From the NCBI RefSeq assembly GCF_040183065.1, contig NC_091123.1:113868821-113932820 (forward strand): DNA of 64,000 bases. The letters run 5' to 3'. This document shows, one piece after another, positions 11,120-22,666 of this stretch. The notes under the pieces are model-generated. The model ran no database searches. It had not been told where the DNA came from and saw only the letters and a program-made list of their open reading frames with translations. The position numbers were made by a program, and so were the translations under genes. The stretch comes from Periplaneta americana. Its lineage: Eukaryota > Arthropoda > Insecta > Blattodea > Blattidae. Positions within the stretch are counted from its first letter, which is position 1; each line of letters opens with the position of its first letter.

Positions 11120-12123
11120 CCAGCGAATAGGGATTATAAAGAATGGACACTTCGCGTCGGTACCTTTGATGTAGCCGGACCGATTTCAATGACCTTCAAG
11201 CCAGCTAGAGCGTCAGATTCTGCTTTCTCCCTAGAGTTGGCGCTGACATCACACCAGCTAGCAGTTGACACAGCGGAAATATAACACATACAATTAATAC
11301 ATCTAGGTACATTATGTAAAAGGTAAAAGTATCCCCGTAACATGCCATGAAGGCACTTGGGGGGCAGGGAGGTAGAGCCCCATGCTTTCCATGACCTCGG
11401 CACTAGAATGAGGTGGTGTGGTCGGCACCACGCTCTGGCCGCCTTTTACCCCCGGGAAAGACCCGGTACTCAATTTTATAGGAGGCTGAGTGAACCTCGG
11501 GGCCGTTCTGAAAGTTTGGCAACGAGAAAAAATCCTGTCACCACCTGGGATCGAACCCCGGACCTTCCAGTCCGCAGCCAGCTGCTCTACCAACTCAAAT
11601 AAAATAAATTGGATCCATAAAATAATAAATTCTTCATTAACTGTAATGTCTAGACTCTAGAGTTCCCTTATAATGAGAGTTCAGACGTTGACCCCAACAA
11701 CAATTAAAATATGTAATGATTTGATAGAGCTGAAAATGAAAAAACAAAACTCTTACGAGAAGTAAAACCATTTACCTATATTGTATTATATACAAATATT
11801 AAACGAATTCGATACTTAATTTTATAATATAATTTATGATATCTGAAATATAAAATATTATTATTACAACTAGTTTGTCACTGAGAAATAAGGAAAAGCT
11901 GTTAACTTGAATTTATTTGAAGCAAAGCGTTAGGCCTACTGGATTATGCAATAAGGTAGGTGATGTTTGGATCGCAACGGTTTGGATCCTCAATTATAAT
12001 CTTAGCGTATGCTCGATTACACTACCTCTAGCGCTTGAAAGTGGAACTAGCCGCTGGCGCACAGAGAAACAAAACACAGGAAAATTCGCTCAGTGTCCAT
12101 TCTTTATAATCCCTATTCGCTGG
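11120..12123. mobile_element. MITE with 5-bp TSD, copy 1
   Basis: Perfect terminal inverted repeats beginning CCAGCGAATAGGGATTATAA (31 bases) are flanked by 5-base duplications TTACA at 11115-11119 and 12124-12128. A tRNA-like SINE is inserted at about 11321-11598; without it the element is about 725 bases. It shares its whole length with copy 2 at 37477-39666. No transposase reading is visible. A 5-bp duplication with CCAGCG ends does not match a superfamily I can name. Confidence 0.9.
11321..11598 (-). mobile_element. tRNA-derived SINE inserted in the MITE
   Basis: On the minus strand the head reads like a tRNA: 'TTGGTAGAGCAGCTGGCTGC' (A-box-like), then a B box 'GGGTTCGATCCC' form. The body follows to about 11321. 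Comparison with copy 2 of the host MITE, which lacks it, locates the insertion. There is no stable cloverleaf, so this is not a tRNA gene. Confidence 0.7.
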
Positions 12124-12780
12124 TTACACTAAACACGTTGCTATGGTAGACGAAAGTAGACTCTGATGACCAGTCTCTGTGTTTTCCTTTCCTGAATTTC
12201 AAAGCTTTCAGATAGAGCAACACTAGCGCTATCTGTAGGTGCTGGCTGTGAAACTGACTTTCCTTCTGCGAGATTTCTCCGCCCAGTAGACCGTCGCTCC
12301 AGCTCTCATTGGCTAGTATTTGAATTTATGTAATGTGCTCTTATTGGCTATCTCAGGCATGCTTTTAATGTAGTTAATTTGAATTTACTTTATTATAATA
12401 CACCTAAAATAAAATAATAATATAGAAATACGAAGTATAGCGAACTTACTAATAAATAAGTGATAGCATCAAACAGTTCAAGTACATGCCTTTTCTTGCC
12501 CGCCAATACTAGTTACGGTATTATAACGGAAACGAACAGTTTCAATTGTTTCAAAGTTACGAGTGTGGTGTAAGACGTGAGAGCAAGGTGACTAATAGGA
12601 TATGCATATGCTAGTGTATTATAATCAAATGATAGGCCTAAGTGATAATTCTGCTTTATATAGGCATAGTGTATAGTTACTGATAAAATATAAAGTCTAA
12701 ATTGTTTTCTCGTGTGACAGTTTGTGTGTTTATTCAAGATCTAATGGCTTCGGAATTTAGCAGTCCTGACTTCAATTGTT

Positions 12781-13899
12781 GTGTATTTACTTAACAATGG
12801 TATTTCCTCTTTGTCGTTAGAACAAAAGGTAACAATAAAAACATTACAGAAACGGCCTGACTTAACATTATCACAACAGGACGGAAAATTTGTTCGAAAA
12901 TTTCAGAAAAGCTGGTATGATAAATATCAATGGTTGTGTGAAACTGGTAAAGATCATTCACAAAACCTATTGTGTTTTTATTATTTGATGTTTGGCGTTG
13001 ACGGGGAAGATTCTTGGCGTAGAACGGGTGTAAACACCATAAAAATTTTCGAAAAAATGCTAAAAAAAAACACGCGGCATCTGAGAATCACAAAGTGCGC
13101 CGAGAAATTTCATATATTAGGGCGGTGCCGTATCGACCACGCCGTTTCAGAGGGGCAGAGACTACAGGCCATTAAAGACAATGAAATGGTTTCAAAAAAT
13201 AGGAAAATTGTCAACAGATTAGTAGATGTTTGTCATTTAAGTATTCAGGAATTGCCGTTCAGGGGTCATCGAGAAAGTCAAAGTTCATTTAATAAAGGGA
13301 ACTATGTGGCTACTCTTGATTTATTGGCTTCGGAGGAATCTTGCATGAAAGACCATTTAGAATCAGAAAATGTCTTCAAAGGTACTTCTAGTGACATACA
13401 AAATGATTTGATTAAGGCTGTTACTATTGCCGTTCAGGAACGTATTCGAAAAGAAATAGAATTAATTAGCTGAATTCGTTTCTGTCCAAGCTGACGAAAC
13501 TACACATGTTTCCGTTAAATCACAGTTAAGCATTATTGTGAGGTATTGTATTAATGGAAAAGTCGAAGAGTGGTTTCTAGGCTTTTATGACGTGTCTGCT
13601 GATAAGACTGCTAGGGGTTTAGCTGATGTCATAATCACAATTCTAAAGGAATGGAACATTGATGACACCAGACTCGTGTGTAGACTTATGACGGAGCTAC
13701 AGTAATGTCTGGCCATAAAGGGGGTGTCCAGGCAATTGTCAGACAGTCATCTTCGTACATTGTTACGCCCATCAACTCAATTTCACTAAACTATAAAAGA
13801 GATGAAATTGTTCATATGCAATTTATCTATTTTCCACACATTCTTCTCTCGTTCTGCACGTCGCGTCGTGCAGAGTTGCTGAGAGAGCAAGGTTTTTAG
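12781..13899 (+). pseudogene. hAT transposase (ZMYM1/TTF-type), broken
   Basis: The upstream 690 bases are open. They carry a TTF-type zinc-finger-like stretch ('FQKSWYDKYQWLCE', 'LLCFYYLMFG') and then 'LPFRGHRESQSSFNKGNY', the hallmark start of the DUF4371/hAT catalytic domain in ZMYM1-like proteins. After a frameshift at about 13470 it continues 'VSVQADETTHVSVKSQLSII' (catalytic Asp region) and 'FLGFYDVSADKTARGLADV'. A deletion then joins to 'TVMSGHKGGVQ', and a second shifted frame gives 'FVHCYAHQLN'. The last recognised piece, 'FFSRSARRAELLREQ', ends near 13899. At least three frame breaks and missing C-terminal half make it inactive. No terminal repeats were identified. Confidence 0.85.
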
Positions 13900-14386
13900 C
13901 TTCCTCATCCTTCTAAAATTCCAGACACAATAATATGATTGAAATAGGAAATATAAAAAAAAAAATATATCTGTCTACCCACTTAGCTCACGCTTCGCCA
14001 CTGCTCCTAAGGGCATACTCATGCAAGGCTTTATTTGAAGATTTAGCACAAAACACTTCATAGAGCACTTGGCGAGTCACAAAGAAGTGACCTGGCCACT
14101 GGCTTCGATCTACATAAAAAAACTGGTTTTACTCAAAAGGTGCATATATACCACAGATGTTAAAACAGAATATTAAAATACACACATGCAGCTATCTTAT
14201 CATAGCAAAATCAAAATTTACACATAATTTTTTTCAAAGCCAAAATCAAAATTTTAGCACAGTGCACACATTCTATGAAATATTGTGTTTTATTATAATA
14301 ATCGCATATAAATACATTTTTAAATTTATTAAACAAATTCATACCGGTACCTAAGAGTTTAGGATCCAGTTGTATCCTGAAGGATA

Positions 14387-14998
14387 TACTGGGTGTTCAG
14401 TTCAAAGTGTGTCATGGCTCGCTGTATGCCGTCATGTGGCTAGTCGATGAGCTTAGAGAATTCAATCTTCCTACACTTCCACAGAGGTGTATTACTTTTG
14501 TGCCAGAGAAGTTTCCTAGCAAGTACGGCGTTCATTCAGAAGAGTACTTACTGATACGTACGGTAATGCCGGTAGTGGCAGGAATGTGAACTGTTTCGAA
14601 ACATGTACTGAGGTGAGTGTTTTTTCTTACTGTCGGGATATGTGGAGAGAGTTAAGACGATTACTTACGTATTTGTTGACATTAATTTCGATGGTCAACA
14701 TGGACACGGAGCATTTGATTTGTGTTGTGGAATGTTTCCGTACGCAACCAATGATAACAAATACCCTGCATATGACTTGCTTGGCAAAACACAATTAGAA
14801 AGAGGTTATGGTAGCACACAGCCCGTACAGACCGCCATCTGTTGCTACGATGTTCAAGTTATACCGTACACGTTCTCAAGTTCAGATTGAACGCCTTGAT
14901 TAATAGGCAACTTCTCTGACACAAAAGCTGAAACTCGCTTCAAATCGCTGACTCGTCGACAGTGACGTCATGACACACTTTGAAATGAACACCCAGTA
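14387..14998. mobile_element. 612-bp TA-flanked TIR element
   Basis: About 30-base terminal repeats beginning TACTGGGTGTTCAGTTCAAA differ at one or two positions between ends and are bounded by TA at 14385-14386 and 14999-15000. The interior carries short plus-strand frames (14407-14589, 14642-14890) with 'FDGQHGHGAFDLC', not matching any transposase I know. The first ten bases match the end of the mariner-like remnant at 19600-20100. Confidence 0.8.
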
Positions 14999-15599
14999 TA
15001 ATTTCATTGTTTGTGACTGTTTTTTATAACACAACGTGCAAACAGAGACTGTTGACTCGCGTGTTTGAGGCTCTCCCTCGTTATCGTTTGGGGAGGAAGT
15101 TTATTTTCAGACCTCAATAAACCAGTGGCGAAGCTCCGAAGAAGCTTTTGAGGCTTAGCCTACTGGTACCCAAAAATTTGAGTTATTATAGCCTACCTAG
15201 TAACATTAGGTATATAAGTTCGTAATAACGATGTATCGTAACACTTGGTTTAACTCCGATCCTTCCAAATATTAAGTTCACTGTTGGCAGTCATTTCAAG
15301 ATCCGCGAGAGTTCAGTGCGAGGCGAGGCTTGTGGCCACAAGTCTCTAAAGGCATGGCTACGACTTTGACTCGTAAGCTTGAGGGGGGACCAAGGAGGGA
15401 ATATCGATTCACTACATCTCCGTGCTAAACAAGGCTAGCCTTGTAGCCTACTGTCACAATATGTCGCGCTATATTGGTACTCTATGAATGGGCTGTGTTA
15501 TTGAGCGTTAGTTTAATCAAAACTGTATGCGTGCGTATGTTGCATATTTTGTGTAAAATGGCTCATACTGAAAAAAACATTGTCATTATTATTTATTTG

Positions 15600-15930
15600 T
15601 AGAATTGAAAAAGAGGCCCTTTTAGTTGGACGTATGAAACAAAATGTACCTACAAAGATATAGAAGCTCGACACTACATTTACGTAGGTACTAACAGCGG
15701 ATAGAGAAAGACAAAACAGAAATTTTCAATTTTCGTGGTAAGCTTATAAGGAAATATCCTTGGGTGACAGAGTGCTCTGAGACAAATAAGTTATACTGTT
15801 ATAGCTATACCGGTATTCAGTTTGGGGGTGAAAATGAGTGGTCATCATCTTGTGCGGTCTGTGTCAAAAAATATTTTGATAGAAAAGTCAAGAAATATCA
15901 TTCTGCTCTGCTGTATAAAAAGATATAGGC
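15600..15930 (+). pseudogene. hAT TTF-type N-terminal remnant
   Basis: In shifting frames this reads 'RNFQFSW', 'KYPWVTECSETNKLYCYSY' and 'GGENEWSSSC', the Trp/Cys-rich TTF-type zinc-finger segment of ZMYM1-like hAT transposases. It is distinct from the 12781-13899 copy. Confidence 0.5.
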
Positions 15931-16129
15931 CTAAGATAAGCAGATTTTTTCAGCATAACTTACTCAGTATTTACACCTTAGCTTCTTCATGGCAATAAAC
16001 TATCCTTCGTTATACTAGAACACAAGTGAGACGTAACAAATGGATTTCATAACTTTAAAAAATTATATTTTTTCCCGTCCGTTTTAACAACTGGCCCACT
16101 GTGCACCGCTAGATCATATCGCGCAGTTC

Positions 16130-17140
16130 ATGGAGTGTCATTAAACAACATTTTTTTTTTCTTTGGTTGACTTAATACCGTATGAAAATTGTTGTATAAC
16201 TTGTAAATCTGCAGAGACTAAAGTTTGGAAAACAGTAGGCCCCAGAGTTTAGAGAATGTAAGAAGCCGTGCTGCACAGTATGAAAGAGCATGTTCCAGAT
16301 TTAATTTCTTGCATGCCAAATATAAAAACATAAATGAAGTCTTACTATTTCTTCCTGCTAACTTGAAATATTCTAGCGGCACAAGATAGCCTATGTACTT
16401 AACTAGGGAGTGATATGGGATAAGAAAGACACGTCTGAGATAACATGGTAACGTAAGTTGAGACTGGTTTCTTGTTAACAGCACTGCAATGTCTCTAGCT
16501 TTTGAAATAGTCGTAAAAAAGAAAGCACGTATGCAGATTTATTTTGCGAATATTTGAGATTTGTATAGCAATTTCATTCACTACTGCTCTACTGTTTCCT
16601 CTTTATGATGAATAAGATTCGTATAAAGCCATAAATAATAAACTGACACTGAATAACCCAATGGATGAGGGCGTGTCTCATTCTATTAAAACAACTGTTG
16701 CTCACAGTGACTCTGATTTCAAGAATATTCATAATAACAATTCATAAGTGTAATATGTTTAAGCGTTCAATAGCAAATTCAACAGTGCTATTGCACTAGA
16801 TTAAAAGAAGGCGAGATTAATGAGTTTTGTAAATAAATTTCATTGTATCTTTTAATCCCGTTACAGCATAATAGCTGCAATATCTGGACCACTATAGTAC
16901 CAATTTTCACATAAATCCAAAACATTATGTGATATTTATATAAAGGCAAATGATACGGTATACAATGGCAAAGCGATATAAATTTTGTATTAAGTTTATT
17001 GCACAAGAATTGACATTTATGAAAAAAACTATTTTTAACGTTCAATGAGCGTAATGTTAAAATGTTTGCATTTCTATATTGGTATTACTGGAAATGTTAG
17101 TGATTTTTTTTTTAATTGCCTGGAGCAACGTGGATACGAA
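16130..17140. other. No recognised feature
   Basis: Upstream flank of the TMEM39A gene. Only short chance frames are seen. About 80 bases just before (16040-16110) repeat the segment at 10345-10410. Confidence 0.4.
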
Positions 17141-17460
17141 GTGATGTTAGTGTGTTGTCAAAATGAATCCATGGGACAAGAATGCCGTAGATGACAGTAG
17201 AGCAGTGTCAACATTTGTGTTAATTCCTGCAATATTGAGTGTCGCTGCAGCGTGGAGTGTCCGGAGATGGTGGAGTAACACATTACCTTTACATACACAT
17301 GCTGTCAGTCGTCGAAGAAAACTTACCCGGGATCCAGCTGCTGGACGACGGCCGCCAGCACTGCCGCTAATTGTAAATGATCATAAAACTTTGCCACTTT
17401 TATTAACATTTAGATCATTCGTATACTTCACCGAAGTGGCCAGGCTGCAGTAAGACTGGT
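17140..17460 (+). promoter_or_regulatory. CpG-rich stretch upstream of TMEM39A; possible first exon
   Basis: A locally CpG-rich block with a 96-codon open frame (17163-17453) starts with a good initiation context (CAAAATGA). It is the most likely 5' exon/promoter area for the downstream gene. The frame contains a hydrophobic run 'VSTFVLIPAILSVAAAW' but resembles no family I know. A donor-like CA|GTAAGA at 17450 would splice it out of frame with the TMEM39A Met at 18346. If transcribed, it would therefore act as an upstream open reading frame, not as an N-terminal extension. Confidence 0.3.
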
Positions 17461-17570
17461 GCCTTCCTAAATCAGTTTATCAAGATTACAACTAAAGCCT
17501 AACAAACTACGAGGGTAAAGATTTCATTATCACTGGTTTTTCCTGTTCGTGATGTCATGTTTCCTTTCAG

Positions 17571-17595
17571 TATTTTTTTTTTTTTTTTTTTTTTT
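17571..17595. repeat. Poly(T) tract
   Basis: About 25 consecutive T with one flanking G interruption. Confidence 0.8.
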
Positions 17596-18309
17596 GTTTT
17601 GTGGTTAAATATCTTAAAAGATGTAATCGTGAAGTACAGTATTTCTGAAAAATATCATTTAATTATAATAGAGACTTGTTTACTAGATTTATTCTACCCT
17701 TTTCTTTATTGTTTACATATTGAATAAAACTCGCGGATGTTTTCATATAGCCTATGGAGAGAGAAACAATTGAAGACGATTCGTGCCTTTGCGTAAGCGA
17801 GTCTGATTTTCTTTTGTGGGATGAACTTCTTGTTGTGTCTTTTCGAAAGAATTTAATGAACTAAATGAAGTGTGGAATAATACTGTAATATTTCTACGCA
17901 GTGTGTTTTTATGTTAATGAAACATAATTGTATTTAGTGTATTAAGTTGGTAGAATGTTTAGAACAGGATCTAATGTCATAGCAGAAGTTACCAAAATGT
18001 CATTGAAATGAATAAATACTACTTTTATCGGAAGGTGGAGTTTGATTCCCTTGTTATTTTAGTGGGTTTTAGTGAATCTGAAAGTATAGTGTCATAATTT
18101 GCGTCGAATTTTGATTTTGACATAAGTTTGTTTGCTTTTACGTTGAGCTTTATTGACATTTTAACTAAGTGAGACTAACAAGGTCAGTCTAATTGCTCGA
18201 CCGACTTGTACATAACCTGTATAATGTTATTAAAATTAGAGTAAAATTATAAATGTAAATAATCCATATTTTAAACCCATTTCATAGGTTTAAAAATGTT
18301 TTATTTCAG

Positions 18310-18446
18310 AAAGGAACTACATCCAAATCAGTAGATCCCTTAGTTATGCCAAGTGGGAGGAGGAACATCAGTAGAGCAAACTCTAATAGACCACCGCCTC
18401 CACCACCACCTAACTTGGTTTTGAATGATGACACACACAAACCAAA
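18310..18446 (+). CDS. TMEM39A: TMEM39A coding exon 1 (Met at 18346)
   Basis: Acceptor TTATTTCAG and donor GTAAGT. Codes residues 1-33 plus two bases of codon 34. The 36 bases before the ATG are open in frame, so an N-terminally extended form from an upstream exon cannot be excluded. It contains seven consecutive prolines. Confidence 0.92.
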
Positions 18447-21400
18447 GTAAGTGTTTCAAAATACATGATTCACTGTCTTGGTTTTTACCGTATTGTTGTA
18501 GTATAGAGTGAATTGTTTGAGATTAATATTAACATGTAATTTAAACGATTGGTAATTTTAAAGATACGATGGAACTATAGGATGTCATATCACTTAAATA
18601 ATCATATCGAATCTCGGGCGTGCTAATTATGAAGTGGTAAACGAGAAGCAGTTATTTTTTATTTCACAGCATCTGTGTAGCCACATTTTGAAACCTACAT
18701 ATAGGCCTAGGCCTACACATTGAAAGTATAAGTGTCTCCTAGTATGTAAAAACAAGTTAGCAGAGGAAGTGTTCAGACGAATAGGGAGAGTACCGGTATC
18801 TTATAGTGAATCAACCTGCACAATTATGTTCAGTAACCATACATGCTTCGAGTAGTGAAGAATGATTTCTTTCCACGTCATGTGACAGTTTTCTGCAATT
18901 GCAGACAAGTGAATTCCAGAACGACTTTTGCATCAGTTGCTGATTATTCAGAATCATTTTAACACTGTTTTTGTCCTTGAGGAACATAACCTTTCCAGTG
19001 AACTATTATTTTGTGACTTACCAATCTTTTAATAGTTCAGTAATTCATGCATTATGTTCAGAAACTGAAACTGTGCTTAGCAGTTATCAGTGTTCAATCT
19101 TCAGCAAATAAATCTCACGACTTCTGGTATATTAAAAATTTAATTTATTGGCTTACTTCATAATAATTGCTGGAACTGTCAGTTGAAAAAAATACCAACT
19201 GTGAATGGATATACCATCGTGAACATCTCTCACTCCCCCCCCCCCCCTCACCTACCTCCCCTCCCAAAAAAATGAACTCTAGGCAAGGCACATGGTTCGT
19301 TGCGTTATAAGGCTTTAGTTTTAACAATTTTATTGCTGTCCTGGATACACCTGCCTTTTGAGCTAACTTACTTAACGATTTAACTGTTCTAGTCTACAAC
19401 CTATGTCATTGAGGGTTTTTTTTTTTTTCAGTGAGAACGCGATTTATGGTGCTACTTTTTTATTTAAAAGTGCAATAAGTGCAAGTGAGTAGTAGGGGAG
19501 AGAAAGAGAGAGGGATAGAAAAGAGAGAAATAGGAATACAGGGAGAAAAATGAATTGCCGAGGCTGAAAAAGAATTAAGGTTCAGTTCGCATATATTACG
19601 GGGGTACAGATCCAATGGTCGGACTTGGCACACCAACTTGCTGAGATAATCTCATTATCGATTTTTTGGGGCTTCTCGTTATGTCCATTCTGTCGACTAC
19701 TTCTGGGTCTTCATTGTCGGACACTTATTCTTCTTTACATTCACAACAGATTCAGTAATCCTCCATTTCTTATACAGATTTTGAATTGTATTGGTTGTGG
19801 GTATCTTGACAGGATATTTCGCCTCAAACATTTCTTTAGTCTTCTTAATGGAGCCTTCTTTATGTAAAATTTCACAATATCAATTAGGTGTTCAACTGAA
19901 AACTTAACCATTTCTCTCACAATACTTCCATGATATTCACGTTACTGTTAAACTCAACTGTCGAACTCTAAAAATACGTAAACGGAGCATAGTGTAGCCA
20001 AATATGAATGCAGTGTGGCCAACATCTATTTATGAACAGAGTGCAGTAGCCAGGCAGAGTGAGACAATGAGGCGTACCAGTTTTATATGGGACACCCAGT
20101 ACTTTTGTGTAAGAGTATTAAGTTCACTGTACGGTAAGTTATAGCTTGTTAGAAATTTCGTGTGACTATACTGAATATTTTTTTGTAACAGAAATTGGAA
20201 TGCTTTGTAATGAAAATGTTAGTAGCATTCAGAAGTTAAAAATTCAATGTTGCTCTGTTATTTTTCTTGTTTATTCTGTTTAAATATAGGCTATATATAT
20301 TTTTTTTAATACTATACACTTGAGCTACATTAGGCACTGCAGCCCGAAAGAGCAGAAGCTCGTGCTCGGGCACAGTTCAGATCAGTTATACAAAATATAT
20401 CACAAAATTAAGAGAGTTCATTGAGCACAATAACATTAATAAATGGTAAAATAATACAGCATGTAATAATAGGGTCTATATACAAATAGAAAATACAAAA
20501 GTACATAAATATTAGAGTATCAATTTTTAACTCAATTAGCTTAAACAAATAAATAATTAATCTGATTTGTTTCTTAAATCTATGTGTGTTAAGTGTACTT
20601 AGCTCAGGGTAAGTTCTAATTAATTCATTATATATTTTGGGTCCAAAATTTCTGCTGTGTTTAAATCCTGTAGTTGTGTGGCATTTGGGAGTATTTAGAA
20701 AGAAACTGTAGTTTTGTCTCATATGGTATTCGTGAGGATCAAATTTAAATTTATTGTGGTTTTTATGGAAGCAAATCAGCAATGTTTGTTTATCAATTTG
20801 TTCTAGATTTGATACACTAAATTCCTGAAAAATTAATTTTGTTGGGTAATCAAAAGGTTTATATAGACAAATTTTGATAATTCTTTTTTGGAGCAAGTTT
20901 AAAGGATGGAGAGTCGATTTTGCCATTCCTCTCCAACCTAAAATACCATACTGAATTATTGATTGAAACAGCTAAGTACACAGTACGCAGAACATAAACA
21001 GGTAATATAGATGCAATATTTTAATTCTTTTGTGAAGAAGACTTTTAATGTAGTAAAGAAGAATATTTTTGCAAGGCAGATAATTGTTTATTTATATAAG
21101 AATAGACATTAAAATGTCAAAATGTATACATGTAAGGAAAGCATCAATTTGTAATCTTTTAGTTCATATTATTTAAACTTTTACAGTACTATCACTTGCT
21201 TTTGTTTAAGTGGTGTAATTACTTCTTATTGGCATAGTCTCATTTGTTTACTGATAAACAGAATTCTCATTTGTAACAAATAGCAATTGAATTAAAAATA
21301 CAAGTTACAATAAAGACATGTTATGAATCTCTAGAAAATAAATGTTGTTGTTGTTTTCTAATGCCAGGCGTTTGACAATAAAGTCATTTGATTTCTTGCA

Positions 21401-22624
21401 CTCCAATATTTTTCAAAGATATTATCATGGCCAGCCACTGAAGCACAGATTTTGAGGTGTTCCGAATCCATTTCTTGGTTTGAGTTGCACAATGGGCAGT
21501 TAGGGGACTGATATATTCCAATTCTATGCAGGTGTTTGGCCAAACAATCATGGCCTGTTGCCAATCTAAATGCAGCTACAGACGATATTCGTGGTAAATC
21601 GGGATTTTGATGCAGAGAGTTCCATTTTTTTCCCTTGAGATTGTGTTATCAAATTTTGTTTGTTGAAATCTAAGTATGTAGATTTAATAAATCTTTTCAC
21701 AGAGTAATACGTAGATTTAGTAACAGGTCTGTAAGTAGCAGTGCTGCCCTTCTTTGCTAAAGCATCCGCATTCTCGTTTCCCAGGATTCCATAATGGGAT
21801 GGTATCCATTGGAATACAATTCTTTTATTGAGTGATATTAATTGAGAGAGCATTTTAGTTATTTTCTAGAAAATAAATATAAATATACATTTTAGTGTTT
21901 ACATTTTATTGTTAAAATTATATGCATCGTGTTGGTAACATTTGAAATTGTGAATAAATTAAAGTTATTGATGTGTGTAATGTATTGACATTGATATTCA
22001 TCGTTAAAAGTAGTTTTTTCCTTCTTTTACAGAAGTTTTGGACAAATGACTGATAATACAACGTCGAGAGTTATATCACCTAAACATATTCCAATTCCTA
22101 GTATCCCTCAAGATGGGAATTTTGTTTTTGAAGTCATTATGTTTGTTTTCACTGGTATGACCTCTTTTTTACAATTTCTTCATCTTTATCGAACTGTTTG
22201 GTGGTTACCACAGTCATATACAAGATATACAATGGTAAGTTTTGAATTCACTCAGATTAATATACTAAATGTTATCAATTTCTGTATTTATTATGCTAAT
22301 TCATGCATATTCTGTTTTCATTAATCCTAATTGTGACAATTTTTATTTCAAAATGACAAATGCCTTACACCAAGGATTTGGGGCCATTTTGTATAGTAAT
22401 TAAGTATCAATTTTGATAGTTCACAAGAAGTAATCTTCTTTGACTTTGCTATCAACATTATGAAAAGCCGTGACTTGAGAAAAACTAATACAAAATATAG
22501 GATACAACACAAAACACACACTCCAATAACATGAAATGCAGAACGTAACACGAAATATAGCACAAAAAGCAGAAAACACTATGCATGCACATTTGCATAT
22601 ATACTGACTTAGCGTTCATGTTTG

Positions 22625-22666
<42 letters not shown>

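Noticed and set aside
16218-17045. Minus-strand frames of 85-88 codons
   Set aside because: Composition typical of chance frames in AT-rich DNA; no motif recognised.
19145-19327. Minus-strand frame with poly-Gly
   Set aside because: Produced by a C-run; no homology or splice context.
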